Shown here: piece after piece, positions 1 through 7,593 of the stretch | Numbering within the stretch: the stretch's first letter is position 1 | Layout: every line of letters starts with the position of its first letter | NCBI GenBank assembly: GCA_024227565.1 | Contig: JAAEUE010000164.1 | Location: 17,645 to 81,644 of the forward strand | Direction of reading: 5' to 3' | From: Alphaproteobacteria bacterium | Lineage (GTDB): Bacteria; Pseudomonadota; Alphaproteobacteria; Rhizobiales; CAJQND01 | Length of the DNA: 64,000 nucleotides | Translations under genes and position numbers: made by a program | The notes under the pieces: model-generated | Told to the model about the DNA's origin: nothing | Databases searched by the model: none | What the model saw: the letters and a program-made list of their open reading frames with translations, nothing else

Positions 1-1
1 G

Positions 2-160
2 ACACCTTCGCTCGACAGGCTGGCTGAACGTTTCCGCCGGCGCGGCATGGAACGGGTGTCATTCTATGTGGAAGGGTGCCGAAAAGGTGTGCGGTATCGC
101 ACCCGGGTAGATGCATTTGGTGATCCGATCGACCGCGAACGCCTTGGAAAGTGCAATTGA
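2..160 (+). CDS. C-terminal end of a gene cut by the window edge
   Basis: An open frame enters from the left edge and ends at a TGA at 158-160, giving 52 residues rich in arginine (RFRRRG, RKGVRYRTRV) with one internal Cys and a Cys-Asn terminus. No family is recognised. The only support is an uninterrupted frame and a codon choice like the host genes. It could be a chance frame. Confidence 0.35.
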   Translation, partial: TPSLDRLAERFRRRGMERVSFYVEGCRKGVRYRTRVDAFGDPIDRERLGKCN

Positions 161-274
161 GAATCAGTGCAAAAAGGCGATACTGTTCTTTTTTGAACCA
201 AAAAGTTTGAAATTTTAGCCTTCTGTTAACGAGGCTTGGGCCTTGATAGCATCTCCATGTAATGAGGTGCTGTT

Positions 275-703
275 ATGGGAAATTCTGCATGTTCGCTTTT
301 GTCTCGCAAAGAGGACATTACTGTCCCAGCGGAAATTATTGAGGAAGTCACCAGTTCAGGTCCAGCCAACGCTGTCTCGGTAGCGGCGAGCCTACCTGAG
401 GCTCAGCGCGCCCTCCTTGCGCAGTTTTGCTATGGGCGCCGTCATCTGCGCCATCTGGGGCTGCTGATCGCTGGGACTTTGAGCCAGCAAACACTGATGC
501 AGACATTTGGCGGGGCCTGGGAGGTCATCCAAAAGCAGGCTCAAGATCCCGACAAAACATTGGCTTCAGAGAAACGCCCAGCCAGCGAACAGGGTAAGCG
601 CACAATCAGCTTGGCCACGGTGGGACAAGCGCCTATTCAATCTCGCGAAGAAGATGACGACTTGGATGCCGACGAAGATTTCGAGCAGATAGACGAAGCC
701 TAA
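275..703 (+). CDS. hypothetical protein with acidic tail
   Basis: 142 residues with an ATG start preceded by GAGGTG at a reasonable spacing. The middle (about residues 40-90) looks helical and contains QRALLAQFCYGRRHLRHLGL. The last 20 residues are strongly acidic (DDDLDADEDFEQ). No signal peptide or membrane segment is seen and no family is recognised. It stands alone, with about 130 bp of empty sequence before the convergent DUF1989 gene. Function unknown; the call as a real gene rests on the start signal and codon use. Confidence 0.6.
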   Translation: MGNSACSLLSRKEDITVPAEIIEEVTSSGPANAVSVAASLPEAQRALLAQFCYGRRHLRHLGLLIAGTLSQQTLMQTFGGAWEVIQKQAQDPDKTLASEKRPASEQGKRTISLATVGQAPIQSREEDDDLDADEDFEQIDEA

Positions 704-833
704 ATTGTTGTCTAGTCCAATTGGTTGAAATGCGTTCGGCTCGTTTGAACGGATTGAACGCCCTCTGGCATACGAGATACTCAGCCAAGGATCGCATAGT
801 CAAAAGCTTAGATTTGGCATTGCGTTTACCCCG

Positions 834-1436
834 TCACCCGACAATTTGATAATGGCACTCGACGGTTGAGCCCGCATTCACCGGAAGAATGTCTTGCGGG
901 CAACACGACATGGCAACAAGGCAGTCCATTTCAGCCCGCAGCACCACATAGTCTTTCGCCTTGGACACAGGTTCGCCCCAACTGGTCGCACCATCATCAC
1001 CAACCGGAATATTCATCCACAAGTTTAGAGGGCTCGGGGTTTCCAGGCCGTCAAGCCCAAGTTCGGCCATGGCATCACGGAGGTTGTCGGTGCAGTTATC
1101 ATGATATCCTTCGACACCGAGCAGATGGTAGCGGTGCGTGTCGCAGGCGGCCATCAGGGTATCGTGGATGCCTGGCGAGGTATCTTCAAGAAAATGCAGA
1201 ATGGGCCGGCGGAAATTCGTGTGCAAATCGTGCCCGGCCTTGGGAAAGATCGTCGTGAGTGTTGCCCGCAGATGTTCCATTGATAAGAATTCGGAGAGGT
1301 CCTCAGCGTTGAAGGCCCAGAAATCCACCACCTGATGGCCATGGGTGTTGATGATCTTGATAGATTGACCCTTATCTAAGCGCGCTGCTGTGCCTTTGCG
1401 GGCTGGAATCTCGATCAGGTCTTTGGTGCTGCCCAT
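834..1436 (-). CDS. DUF1989 family protein (urea carboxylase-associated type)
   Basis: 200 residues. The N-terminal IPARKGTAARLDKGQSIKI, the HGHQVVDFWAFN stretch (about residues 31-42), the conserved CDTHRYHLLGVEGYHDNC segment and the late LNLWMNIPV and AMSCCPQDI motifs are those of the DUF1989 family, whose members often sit beside urea/guanidine carboxylase or amino-acid transport genes. The conserved Cys and His residues suggest metal binding (inference). GGAGGG lies 8 nt upstream of the ATG. It is divergent from an EamA transporter, so an exporter or importer partner is plausible. No carboxylase genes are nearby, so the substrate is unknown. Confidence 0.85.
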   Translation of the reverse strand: MGSTKDLIEIPARKGTAARLDKGQSIKIINTHGHQVVDFWAFNAEDLSEFLSMEHLRATLTTIFPKAGHDLHTNFRRPILHFLEDTSPGIHDTLMAACDTHRYHLLGVEGYHDNCTDNLRDAMAELGLDGLETPSPLNLWMNIPVGDDGATSWGEPVSKAKDYVVLRAEMDCLVAMSCCPQDILPVNAGSTVECHYQIVG

Positions 1437-1592
1437 TTGTTAAACCCTCCGTTGTGCGGTGTTGAGCGAAGACTAAGGGTTCGGTGCCCGTGTGGGCAAG
1501 TTGTTCCATTGGTCCGATTATTTCGCGTGCGCCAACCTGGCCAAACGGCTACAGGTTTAAGCCAAATCCGCACCTCAAAAGTCAGCGCCTAT

Positions 1593-2525
1593 ATGAGCCA
1601 AGCTCCCGCATCCGGCACGCGTCCTCAACCGCTTCCAGCGGCAGGTTTCTTTTTGCTGGCTGGGGTCACGCTGTTCTGGGGGGCCAACTGGCCGGGCATG
1701 AAGATTGCCCTATCTGAACTGCCTGTCTGGTGGTTCAGAACCATGAGCGTGGGATTTGGGGCGGCCGGCCTTTTGATCATCGCCAGAGTCACTCACGGCA
1801 CGATTAGAATTCCTGCCAGAGAGATCGGACCTCTGGTTTTGTGCGCAATGTTTGCATTTTTAGGCTGGCACATTTTTGCGGCCTACGGTGTCTCGCAAAT
1901 GCCTGCGGGCAGGGCTTCGATTATCGCCTTCACCATGCCGGTTTGGGCGTCGATCTTCGGTAGTTTCTTGATTGGGGAGCCGTTTACGAAGCCAAAAGTT
2001 ATCGGGTTGTTGCTGGGCTTGGCCGGCCTTGCGGTTTTGATGGGAGAAGATCTGTTGGTCTTTGGTTCAGCGCCGGTAGGGGCCATGTTCATGCTGCTGG
2101 CGGCTATTTCCTGGGGGTTCGGCACGGTGCTCTTCAAGCGGTTCACTTGGACCGCGCCTGTAGCCACAGTGGTGGGGTGGCAGTTGTTTGCAGCCGTCGT
2201 ACCGATTGCAGTTGTTGCACTTGTCACCGAGCCAATGCCCGATCTGACCCAGCTCAGTTTGAAAGCTATTCTTGCCTTGGCCTATTTGTTTGCGTTGCCA
2301 ATGGTTTTTTGCCAATGGGCGTACTTCAAGGTGGTTTCGATATTCCCGGCCGCCATCGCGGCGATGGGCACTTTGGCGGTGCCAATTGTAGGGGTTTACT
2401 CAAGCGCTTTGATTTTGGGTGAGCCGGTGGGGTGGCAGGAACTCACCGCGCTGGTTCTGATTTGCTCAGCCTTGGCCAGCGTGCTCGTTGTGCCGGCGCT
2501 CTTGAACGGCCGGGGTCGGACCTAG
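1593..2525 (+). CDS. EamA/DMT family transporter
   Basis: 310 residues from the ATG at 1593. The frame is open further upstream to 1437, but that extension is Arg/Cys-rich and unlike a transporter. About ten hydrophobic segments are visible in two EamA repeats. The first begins FFLLAGVTLFWGANWPGMK, the typical first helix with the W-G-x-N-W motif. Family members export or import small metabolites across the inner membrane; the substrate cannot be told. The 150-bp gap to the divergent DUF1989 gene should hold both promoters. No clear ribosome site precedes the chosen start. Confidence 0.85.
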   Translation: MSQAPASGTRPQPLPAAGFFLLAGVTLFWGANWPGMKIALSELPVWWFRTMSVGFGAAGLLIIARVTHGTIRIPAREIGPLVLCAMFAFLGWHIFAAYGVSQMPAGRASIIAFTMPVWASIFGSFLIGEPFTKPKVIGLLLGLAGLAVLMGEDLLVFGSAPVGAMFMLLAAISWGFGTVLFKRFTWTAPVATVVGWQLFAAVVPIAVVALVTEPMPDLTQLSLKAILALAYLFALPMVFCQWAYFKVVSIFPAAIAAMGTLAVPIVGVYSSALILGEPVGWQELTALVLICSALASVLVVPALLNGRGRT

Positions 2526-2557
2526 CGCTGCCTGTTCACCGCCCGAAGGGAGGCCTG

Positions 2558-3241
2558 CTACTGCAGCTTGAACTGCTGCCGAAGCGCGTCTTCACCCTTG
2601 CTGGTAAATTGAACGATGCGGGTGCCTTCCACACGCTTGGCCCAATTGAGCGCGTAGAAGCGGCTGAGCAGCTCAGCGCCCACACTTCCAGCCAAGTGCG
2701 ACCGGCGCACACTCCAATCCAGGCATGAGCGACAAAGCGGGCGGCGTTTCTTACGCATGTTTACCAGATCGATCCCAAACGCCGCCAATTCGATCTCGCC
2801 CTTCTCTGTGAGATGAGGAGCATCTCCTTGTCCGATTAGCCAACCCTCCCGGTCAAGACTTTCAAAAAGCTGCACGCCAAGATCGCCGGCAAGATGGTCG
2901 TAGCAGACCCGTGCCTTTCTCAAGGCAGGCTCCTTGGGCCCGGTGCGGATGCGGGTAGGTTTTCGCTTGGCGGCCAAGCCCATGAGATTTTCAAGGACTT
3001 CTGCAATCTGATGGTTTGCGAGCCTGAAGTAACGGTGCCGGCCTTGCTTTTCCAGTGCGATGAACTCTGCTTCGGTGAGTTTTGCCAAATGAGCGCTGGC
3101 GGTCTGTTTCGTCACACCCGCTTCGCTTGCCAGCTCAGTTGCCGTGAGGGCACTTCCGCCCATGAGTGCTGTGAGGATGTTTGCGCGCGCCGGATCGCCG
3201 ATCAGGGCGGCGATGCCGGCAATGTCTGGTCCGTATTTCAT
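2558..3241 (-). CDS. ArsR-family transcriptional regulator
   Basis: 227 residues. The winged helix-turn-helix is at about residues 15-75, with the recognition region ATELASEAGVTKQTASAHL. The protein is longer than the roughly 100-120 residues of classic ArsR sensors. It has a C-terminal domain containing CRSCLDWS and HLAGSVG (about residues 160-185), as in larger COG0640 members. The two close Cys could sense metal or redox state (inference). It is divergent from a NIPSNAP gene with only 74 bp between starts, so it probably represses itself and that gene. Confidence 0.85.
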   Translation of the reverse strand: MKYGPDIAGIAALIGDPARANILTALMGGSALTATELASEAGVTKQTASAHLAKLTEAEFIALEKQGRHRYFRLANHQIAEVLENLMGLAAKRKPTRIRTGPKEPALRKARVCYDHLAGDLGVQLFESLDREGWLIGQGDAPHLTEKGEIELAAFGIDLVNMRKKRRPLCRSCLDWSVRRSHLAGSVGAELLSRFYALNWAKRVEGTRIVQFTSKGEDALRQQFKLQ

Positions 3242-3242
3242 A

Positions 3243-3263
3243 GTTCGATGGTAAACGAACCAT
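3243..3263. promoter_or_regulatory. candidate ArsR operator (overlapping dyads)
   Basis: The first bases upstream of the arsR start codon contain GTTCG-N8-CGAAC (3243-3260) overlapping ATGGT-N6-ACCAT (3248-3263). Position and symmetry fit an operator controlling the divergent arsR-type and NIPSNAP genes. The arms are short, so chance is not excluded. Confidence 0.35.
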
Positions 3264-3315
3264 GCCTCGAAGGCAATCTGCTAGATCCATCGTTGCAACC
3301 AATCAGGAGAATGCA

Positions 3316-3648
3316 ATGATCACCTGCTTCATCAAATATGAGATCGATCCGTTCAAACGCAATGACTTTGAACAATATGCAGCGGTGTGGGGTGAGGCGA
3401 TCCCCAGATGTGGCGCGGATTTGATTGGCTACTTCGCCCCGCACGAAGGATCAGCCACCACGGCTTATGGCGTATACAATGTTGCGAGCTTGGCAGAGTA
3501 TGAGGCCTATCGCGCGCGTCTTGCAGCTGACCCGGCCGGGCAAGCGAACTATGAGTTTGCGTGCAAACAACGGTTCATCCGCTCTGAAGAGCGTGTTTTT
3601 CTAAAGCTCGCGTCGGCCCCTCATAGTGCATTCAAGGCGGAGCAATAG
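3316..3648 (+). CDS. NIPSNAP family protein
   Basis: 110 residues starting at the ATG preceded by AGGAG. An upstream in-frame start at 3262 is less likely because it would run through the divergent promoter. MITCFIKYEIDPFKRNDFEQY and the GYFAPHEGSATTAYGVYNVASL segment are typical of NIPSNAP domains, ferredoxin-like alpha/beta barrels of uncertain biochemical role. The pair with a divergent ArsR regulator is a recurrent small stress-response layout (inference). No signal peptide, so cytoplasmic. Confidence 0.85.
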   Translation: MITCFIKYEIDPFKRNDFEQYAAVWGEAIPRCGADLIGYFAPHEGSATTAYGVYNVASLAEYEAYRARLAADPAGQANYEFACKQRFIRSEERVFLKLASAPHSAFKAEQ

Positions 3649-3654
3649 TGCCGG

Positions 3655-3963
3655 TTAGCGATCTTGCGGCGGCACGTCTTTCAAGCGTTCGCTTAGTGCG
3701 CGCTGTTCATCGGGGCTGCGCTTCATGTGAACCCGGTCGAGCGAGGGCGCCTGATTTGCGCGGCTGACCCCAGGGCGCCATTCATTTGCAGGCCTTATGG
3801 GCCTGGAGACCAAGCCGCCCCCGCAGTTTGGGCAAACATTCTTGAGCTCTGTTTCCACGCAAGGAGCACAGAACGTGCATTCGTAGCTACAGATCATTGC
3901 ATCGGTTGCGTCAGCCGGAAGGTCTTTGTCGCATAGCTCGCAGTTCGGTCTCATAGCCAGCAT
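3655..3963 (-). CDS. DUF1272 domain zinc-binding protein
   Basis: 102 residues from the ATG at 3963, chosen because AAGGA lies about 8 nt upstream and because an earlier start would run into the preceding gene. The N-terminal half carries the DUF1272 cysteine pattern: CELC, then ICSYECTFCAPC, then CPNCGGGL, which should bind zinc as in a RING-like ribbon. The C-terminal half is basic and lacks structure clues. It is separated by 23 bp from the upstream FAD oxidoreductase, so the two may share a transcript. Function unknown. Confidence 0.85.
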   Translation of the reverse strand: MLAMRPNCELCDKDLPADATDAMICSYECTFCAPCVETELKNVCPNCGGGLVSRPIRPANEWRPGVSRANQAPSLDRVHMKRSPDEQRALSERLKDVPPQDR

Positions 3964-3986
3964 GTGTGTGTCCTTCGATAAGGGGT

Positions 3987-5378
3987 TCAAAGCACCTTGC
4001 CAGGGTTCATGATGCCCGCAGGGTCAAAGAGCTGTTTGATGGACCGCATAAGGTCCAATTGGTGAGCCGGCACGTTTTCGCGCAAAGATTTGCGCTTTTC
4101 TATTCCGATCCCGTGTTCGGCCGAAAACGAACCTCCAACCTCTGCCAGGCCCACATTTACCGCGCGCCTGATCTGATCGTGCAAGTCAGGGACGGGCCGC
4201 CCGCAGCTGATTGTGAGATGCATGTTGCCATCGGCCAGATGTCCGATCGTGAAGACCTTCAAATCTGGCAATATGTTCCCGGTACGTTGTGCAAACGCGG
4301 TCGCATAATCGGGTAGGGCGCTGACTGGCAAGGAAATATCAAAGCTGATGCTGTCGGGGTACTGCCGGTCTGTGAGGAACACGTCTTCGCGGATAGCCCA
4401 GAACTTGGCGCGGTCGGTCTCTGATTTGGCAAAGATAGCGTTCGATAATTCCTCATGTTCGGAACACGTTAGGAGGGTTTCTGACAAGATTGATTCATCT
4501 TGAAGGGGCGTGTCGAGCAGCAGAAAAACCGCATTCTGATCGGGCTCAAAAGCCAAGGTTGCCTCTTCGCCGCGTTCGGCGGCAGTGATTCGGGCATATC
4601 CCGGCGACATAAACTCAACCGCCAACAGTTCCAGTCCGGGCTGTGCCCTTAGCCGTTGAAAGGTTTTTACAGCCGCTGCCTCATCGCGGCAGCTGACAAG
4701 TGCTGTTGCCTTGTCCCCGTCAACCGGCAGAAGTGCCAGGGAGATTTTAGTGAGAACGCCCAAGGTTCCCTCAGAGCCGATCAAAAGATGGCGCAAGGCA
4801 TAGCCTTCATTGGATTTGGAGACTTTTTTTAGATCGGCAAACAGATTGCCATTTCCCAAGACAGCCTCAAGCCCTAGAACGCGGTGGCGCATGACCCCGT
4901 TCCGAAAACTTTGCTGGCCTCCGGCATTCGTCGAGACCATGCCCCCAATTGTGGCGTTATCGCGAGCGCCCAGATCAATGCCTGGAGACAGGCCAATCTC
5001 CGCCGATGCCAGTTGAAGCTCACGAAGTGTTACGCCCGGTTCTATGAGGGCGGTTCCTGAGGCTTCGTCCAACTCGATAATTTTGTTCAGCCGGCTTGTG
5101 CTGAGCACAAGTTGGCCTCGCTGCGACGTGGCGGCACCTGCCAGACTGGTGCGGCCGCCATGGGGTACCAGCGCAACGCTTTCTGTGGCGCACCAGGACA
5201 CCAGGGCACGAACCTCGTCAACCGATGAGGGGGCCACGATGAGCCCTGCATCCAGGTTATGGTCGTCGAGGCCCGGATCCAGCAGTTTGACCCTGTCTGG
5301 CAGAATGATACTGGAAGCGTCCACAACCTGGCTCAGGCCGCTTAATATCTCATCTGTCCCATGAGCTGCGGTCAGCAT
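3987..5378 (-). CDS. FAD-binding oxidoreductase (GlcD / D-lactate dehydrogenase type)
   Basis: 463 residues with a PCMH-type FAD domain in the N-terminal half: VPHGGRTSLAGA near residues 71-82 and IGGMVSTNAGGQQS near 140-155. The C-terminal FAD-oxidase domain contains GHLADGNMHL and SAEHGIGIEKR near the end. This is the VAO family group that oxidises 2-hydroxy acids such as D-lactate, glycolate or D-2-hydroxyglutarate, passing electrons to quinone or cytochrome. No GlcE or GlcF partner genes are adjacent, which argues for a single-subunit enzyme. The exact substrate is open. Confidence 0.9.
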   Translation of the reverse strand: MLTAAHGTDEILSGLSQVVDASSIILPDRVKLLDPGLDDHNLDAGLIVAPSSVDEVRALVSWCATESVALVPHGGRTSLAGAATSQRGQLVLSTSRLNKIIELDEASGTALIEPGVTLRELQLASAEIGLSPGIDLGARDNATIGGMVSTNAGGQQSFRNGVMRHRVLGLEAVLGNGNLFADLKKVSKSNEGYALRHLLIGSEGTLGVLTKISLALLPVDGDKATALVSCRDEAAAVKTFQRLRAQPGLELLAVEFMSPGYARITAAERGEEATLAFEPDQNAVFLLLDTPLQDESILSETLLTCSEHEELSNAIFAKSETDRAKFWAIREDVFLTDRQYPDSISFDISLPVSALPDYATAFAQRTGNILPDLKVFTIGHLADGNMHLTISCGRPVPDLHDQIRRAVNVGLAEVGGSFSAEHGIGIEKRKSLRENVPAHQLDLMRSIKQLFDPAGIMNPGKVL

Positions 5379-5452
5379 CCTAATTGTCCTTTGTTTGCCG
5401 TAGAGCCTAAACTCCGAAACTGCGTCGAACAGTGGGAGCAGTCAAGCAGGCG

Positions 5453-6775
5453 TTAGATGGACTTGAGGAAGGCAATGAGTTGGTCGCGCTCCGTGCGTGT
5501 CATGCCGGCCACCGCTTCTTGCGCTTTCTTTGCTTCCCCGCCGTGCCACATGATGGCTTCCAGCAGAGTTCGGGCTCGGCCGTCATGCAGATAATAACCG
5601 TTTCCGTTAATTTCGGTGTTTCGTCCGATGCCCCAAAGGGGCGGTGTGCGCCACTCCCAATAATCGGCATCGCCTTCCAAAAACTTGTCGGCAAGACCGT
5701 CTCCCATGTCGTGCAGCAAGAGGTCCGTGTAGGGTGATATGTTCTGCCCACGAAGATGTTTCGGGATGGCTGGGCTGGACACGGTTGTAAAACTCGGTGT
5801 GTGGCATCCAGGACAGCCAGCCCTTTGGAAGAGAGCCTGGCCAGTTGCGTTGCTCGGCGTTGATTTTTCGCCTGGTGTGGGCACCGCAAGACCGCCAATG
5901 TAGGCCGTGAGCGCGTCAAGGAGCGTGTCATTGACCTCGGGACCAGACGTGCCAGTTGCAGTCACGCAATGGGATTGCCGTGTTGTGCAATCTCCTGAAG
6001 GCTTTGGAAACAGGGATGTGGATAAGCCAATATCCAGAGCAAACGCTGCTGCGTTTTGTTGACGTACGCTTGGCTGGCCAGCCTTCCAGCCAAACCGCCC
6101 CAATTTGACTTTCAGGGTGGAAGCATCACGGATCATGTTCGGTTTTCCGGATATGCCATCACCGTCACGATCTTGGACATCCGCTTTGGCTAGGATGTCT
6201 TCGTCCGCAATAACTTCCAGCAAGCCCAGCCCGAACAATGAGTTGGCAATCCGCGGCGAGGCGAGGGCGCCGGGTGCAAGTTTGACCTGGCCCGCCGTTT
6301 TGAGCGAGATAACCGGTTCACGCAAGGTGAGCGTGCCGTCGCTTAGCTGCATTTTAACAGCGCGGTAGACGGTGGTGAATGTGCCCTCCGAAGCTTGTCC
6401 CCCAACACTGCGTGTTTGGAGTTGGTGGCCATAGTTGGGTTCGGGGAAACTGCTGATGATCCTTGTCAACAAATTGCTTGCTTCGGCTTCGGATGCAGGC
6501 AGCACGCCGAGCTTTATTGTCATGCTGTCCGATTGCCCGGAAGGGCCGGAGGGCGGGGCTCCGCGCCCGGCGTTCAGATGACAAGATATGCAGGATCTGG
6601 TGTTAAAAAGGGGCCCCAATCCTTCGGTGGGGCCCCATATTTTCTCGAAAACTCTCCGGCCCGCATCACGCTGGGCCTTCAGCGCGCCTGACTGAGGTTT
6701 GCCTGCGTGAGATTGCGTGCCCCCCAGGGGCAGCAGTGCTCCGCAGAGGATGGCTATCCAGGCTCGGCTGGCCAT
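5453..6775 (-). CDS. di-haem oxidoreductase family protein (DUF1111), periplasmic
   Basis: 440 residues from the ATG at 6775, where a signal peptide begins (MASRAWIAILCGALLPLGG, cleavage near SHA-GK). Two c-type haem motifs are visible, CISCH at about 62-66 and CPGCH at about 321-325, as expected for the DUF1111 / 'thiol oxidoreductase' family. A calcium-type loop DRDGDGISG lies near 202-210. The protein should be exported and haem-loaded in the periplasm. It lies 22 bp downstream of bfr. Its electron donor or substrate is not known; some family members accompany peptidase M75 (EfeO-like) iron systems, which are not present here. Confidence 0.88.
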   Translation of the reverse strand: MASRAWIAILCGALLPLGGTQSHAGKPQSGALKAQRDAGRRVFEKIWGPTEGLGPLFNTRSCISCHLNAGRGAPPSGPSGQSDSMTIKLGVLPASEAEASNLLTRIISSFPEPNYGHQLQTRSVGGQASEGTFTTVYRAVKMQLSDGTLTLREPVISLKTAGQVKLAPGALASPRIANSLFGLGLLEVIADEDILAKADVQDRDGDGISGKPNMIRDASTLKVKLGRFGWKAGQPSVRQQNAAAFALDIGLSTSLFPKPSGDCTTRQSHCVTATGTSGPEVNDTLLDALTAYIGGLAVPTPGEKSTPSNATGQALFQRAGCPGCHTPSFTTVSSPAIPKHLRGQNISPYTDLLLHDMGDGLADKFLEGDADYWEWRTPPLWGIGRNTEINGNGYYLHDGRARTLLEAIMWHGGEAKKAQEAVAGMTRTERDQLIAFLKSI

Positions 6776-6797
6776 GCCGTGACGTTCGAGCCTGTGT

Positions 6798-7283
6798 TTA
6801 TTCGGCTTCGTTTGCCGCTGTGGCTTGCAGTTGGCCGTAGTTCTGGATGCCGATTTTTTCCATGAGCTCCAGCTCGGTTTCGATGAAATCGATATGGCCT
6901 TCCTCATCGCTCAACAGCCCTTCGAATAGTTGCATGGTGACATAGTCACCGGCATCTCGGCAGGCTTCACGGGCTTCTTTGTAAAGCGCACGCGCACTGT
7001 ATTCCGCTTCCAAATCGCTCTTGAGAATTTCTTCGATGTTCTCGCCAATCTTGAGCGGATCGAGGGTTTGAAGGTTGGGGTGGCCCTCAAGGAAAATGAT
7101 GCGTTCGACTAATTTGTCGGCATGCTGCATTTCCTCGATCGATTCCTCACGCTCCTTCTGCGCAAGTTTCCGGAAGCCCCAATCGTCGAGCAGCCGGTAG
7201 TGCAACCAATATTGGTTCACTGCAGTCAATTCATGCCGCAATGACTTGTTGAGATACTCAATGACGTTTGCGTCGCCCTTCAT
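6798..7283 (-). CDS. bfr: bacterioferritin
   Basis: 161 residues, full length. It forms the 24-subunit iron store that oxidises Fe(II) and keeps a ferric core. Ferroxidase ligands are in place (E18, E51 and H54 in the EEMQHAD motif, E94, and E127 and H130 in DEEGH). Met52, the haem ligand between subunit pairs, is present, so this is a true Bfr and not a Dps. The gene for its ferredoxin, bfd, is immediately upstream. An Irr-type box 37-53 bp before the start codon suggests repression under iron limitation. Confidence 0.97.
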   Translation of the reverse strand: MKGDANVIEYLNKSLRHELTAVNQYWLHYRLLDDWGFRKLAQKEREESIEEMQHADKLVERIIFLEGHPNLQTLDPLKIGENIEEILKSDLEAEYSARALYKEAREACRDAGDYVTMQLFEGLLSDEEGHIDFIETELELMEKIGIQNYGQLQATAANEAE

Positions 7284-7313
7284 GGGTGGGTGCTCCTGGG
7301 TGGGGTGTTTTGG

Positions 7314-7529
7314 TTATAGTTTAGAATTATTCCAAACTGTATTGTCTGTCAAATGCTCCTCAATCAACTTATGGATATGAGGCATGCAATACCCGCAACG
7401 TGGGCGTTTGTCATTTTCCTTGAACACCACCCCAGGGGTAACAAGGGTAAGGCCGTCTCGCCCGCTGGCTGCGTCAACGGCCTCTCGGACGTGCCTGCAC
7501 GTTAACACGTTGCAATGGCAAACGATCAT
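7314..7529 (-). CDS. bfd: bacterioferritin-associated ferredoxin
   Basis: 71 residues from the ATG at 7529, preceded by GGAAGGA. A TTG 12 bp upstream is weaker. The [2Fe-2S] ligands are visible as CHC (residues 4-6) and CGYC (residues 45-48); the gap between the pairs is longer than in the E. coli protein. Bfd reduces the ferric core of bacterioferritin so that stored iron can be mobilised. The gene is directly upstream of bfr, and its 3' end carries the Irr-type box that would control bfr separately. Confidence 0.93.
   Translation of the reverse strand: MIVCHCNVLTCRHVREAVDAASGRDGLTLVTPGVVFKENDKRPRCGYCMPHIHKLIEEHLTDNTVWNNSKL
7320..7336. promoter_or_regulatory. Irr-type iron control element upstream of bfr
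   Basis: TTTAGAATTATTCCAAA matches the alphaproteobacterial Irr/ICE pattern TTTAGAA-N3-TTCTAAA with one changed base in the second arm. It lies within the last codons of bfd, just before bfr. Irr is known to repress bfr when haem or iron is low, which fits the position. The same sequence context, GTTTAGAATT-N-TTC, recurs before fbpA. Confidence 0.8.
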
Positions 7530-7593
7530 TGTTCCTTCCAAATCCCAGGCTGGCGGTGCTGCATCTTAGCCTGCACCCCGCCCATTGGTCAGC

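Noticed and set aside
1437..1592. N-terminal extension of the EamA transporter from 1437
   Set aside because: The 52 extra residues are Arg/Cys-rich and lie over the divergent promoter; the ATG at 1593 starts the normal first helix.
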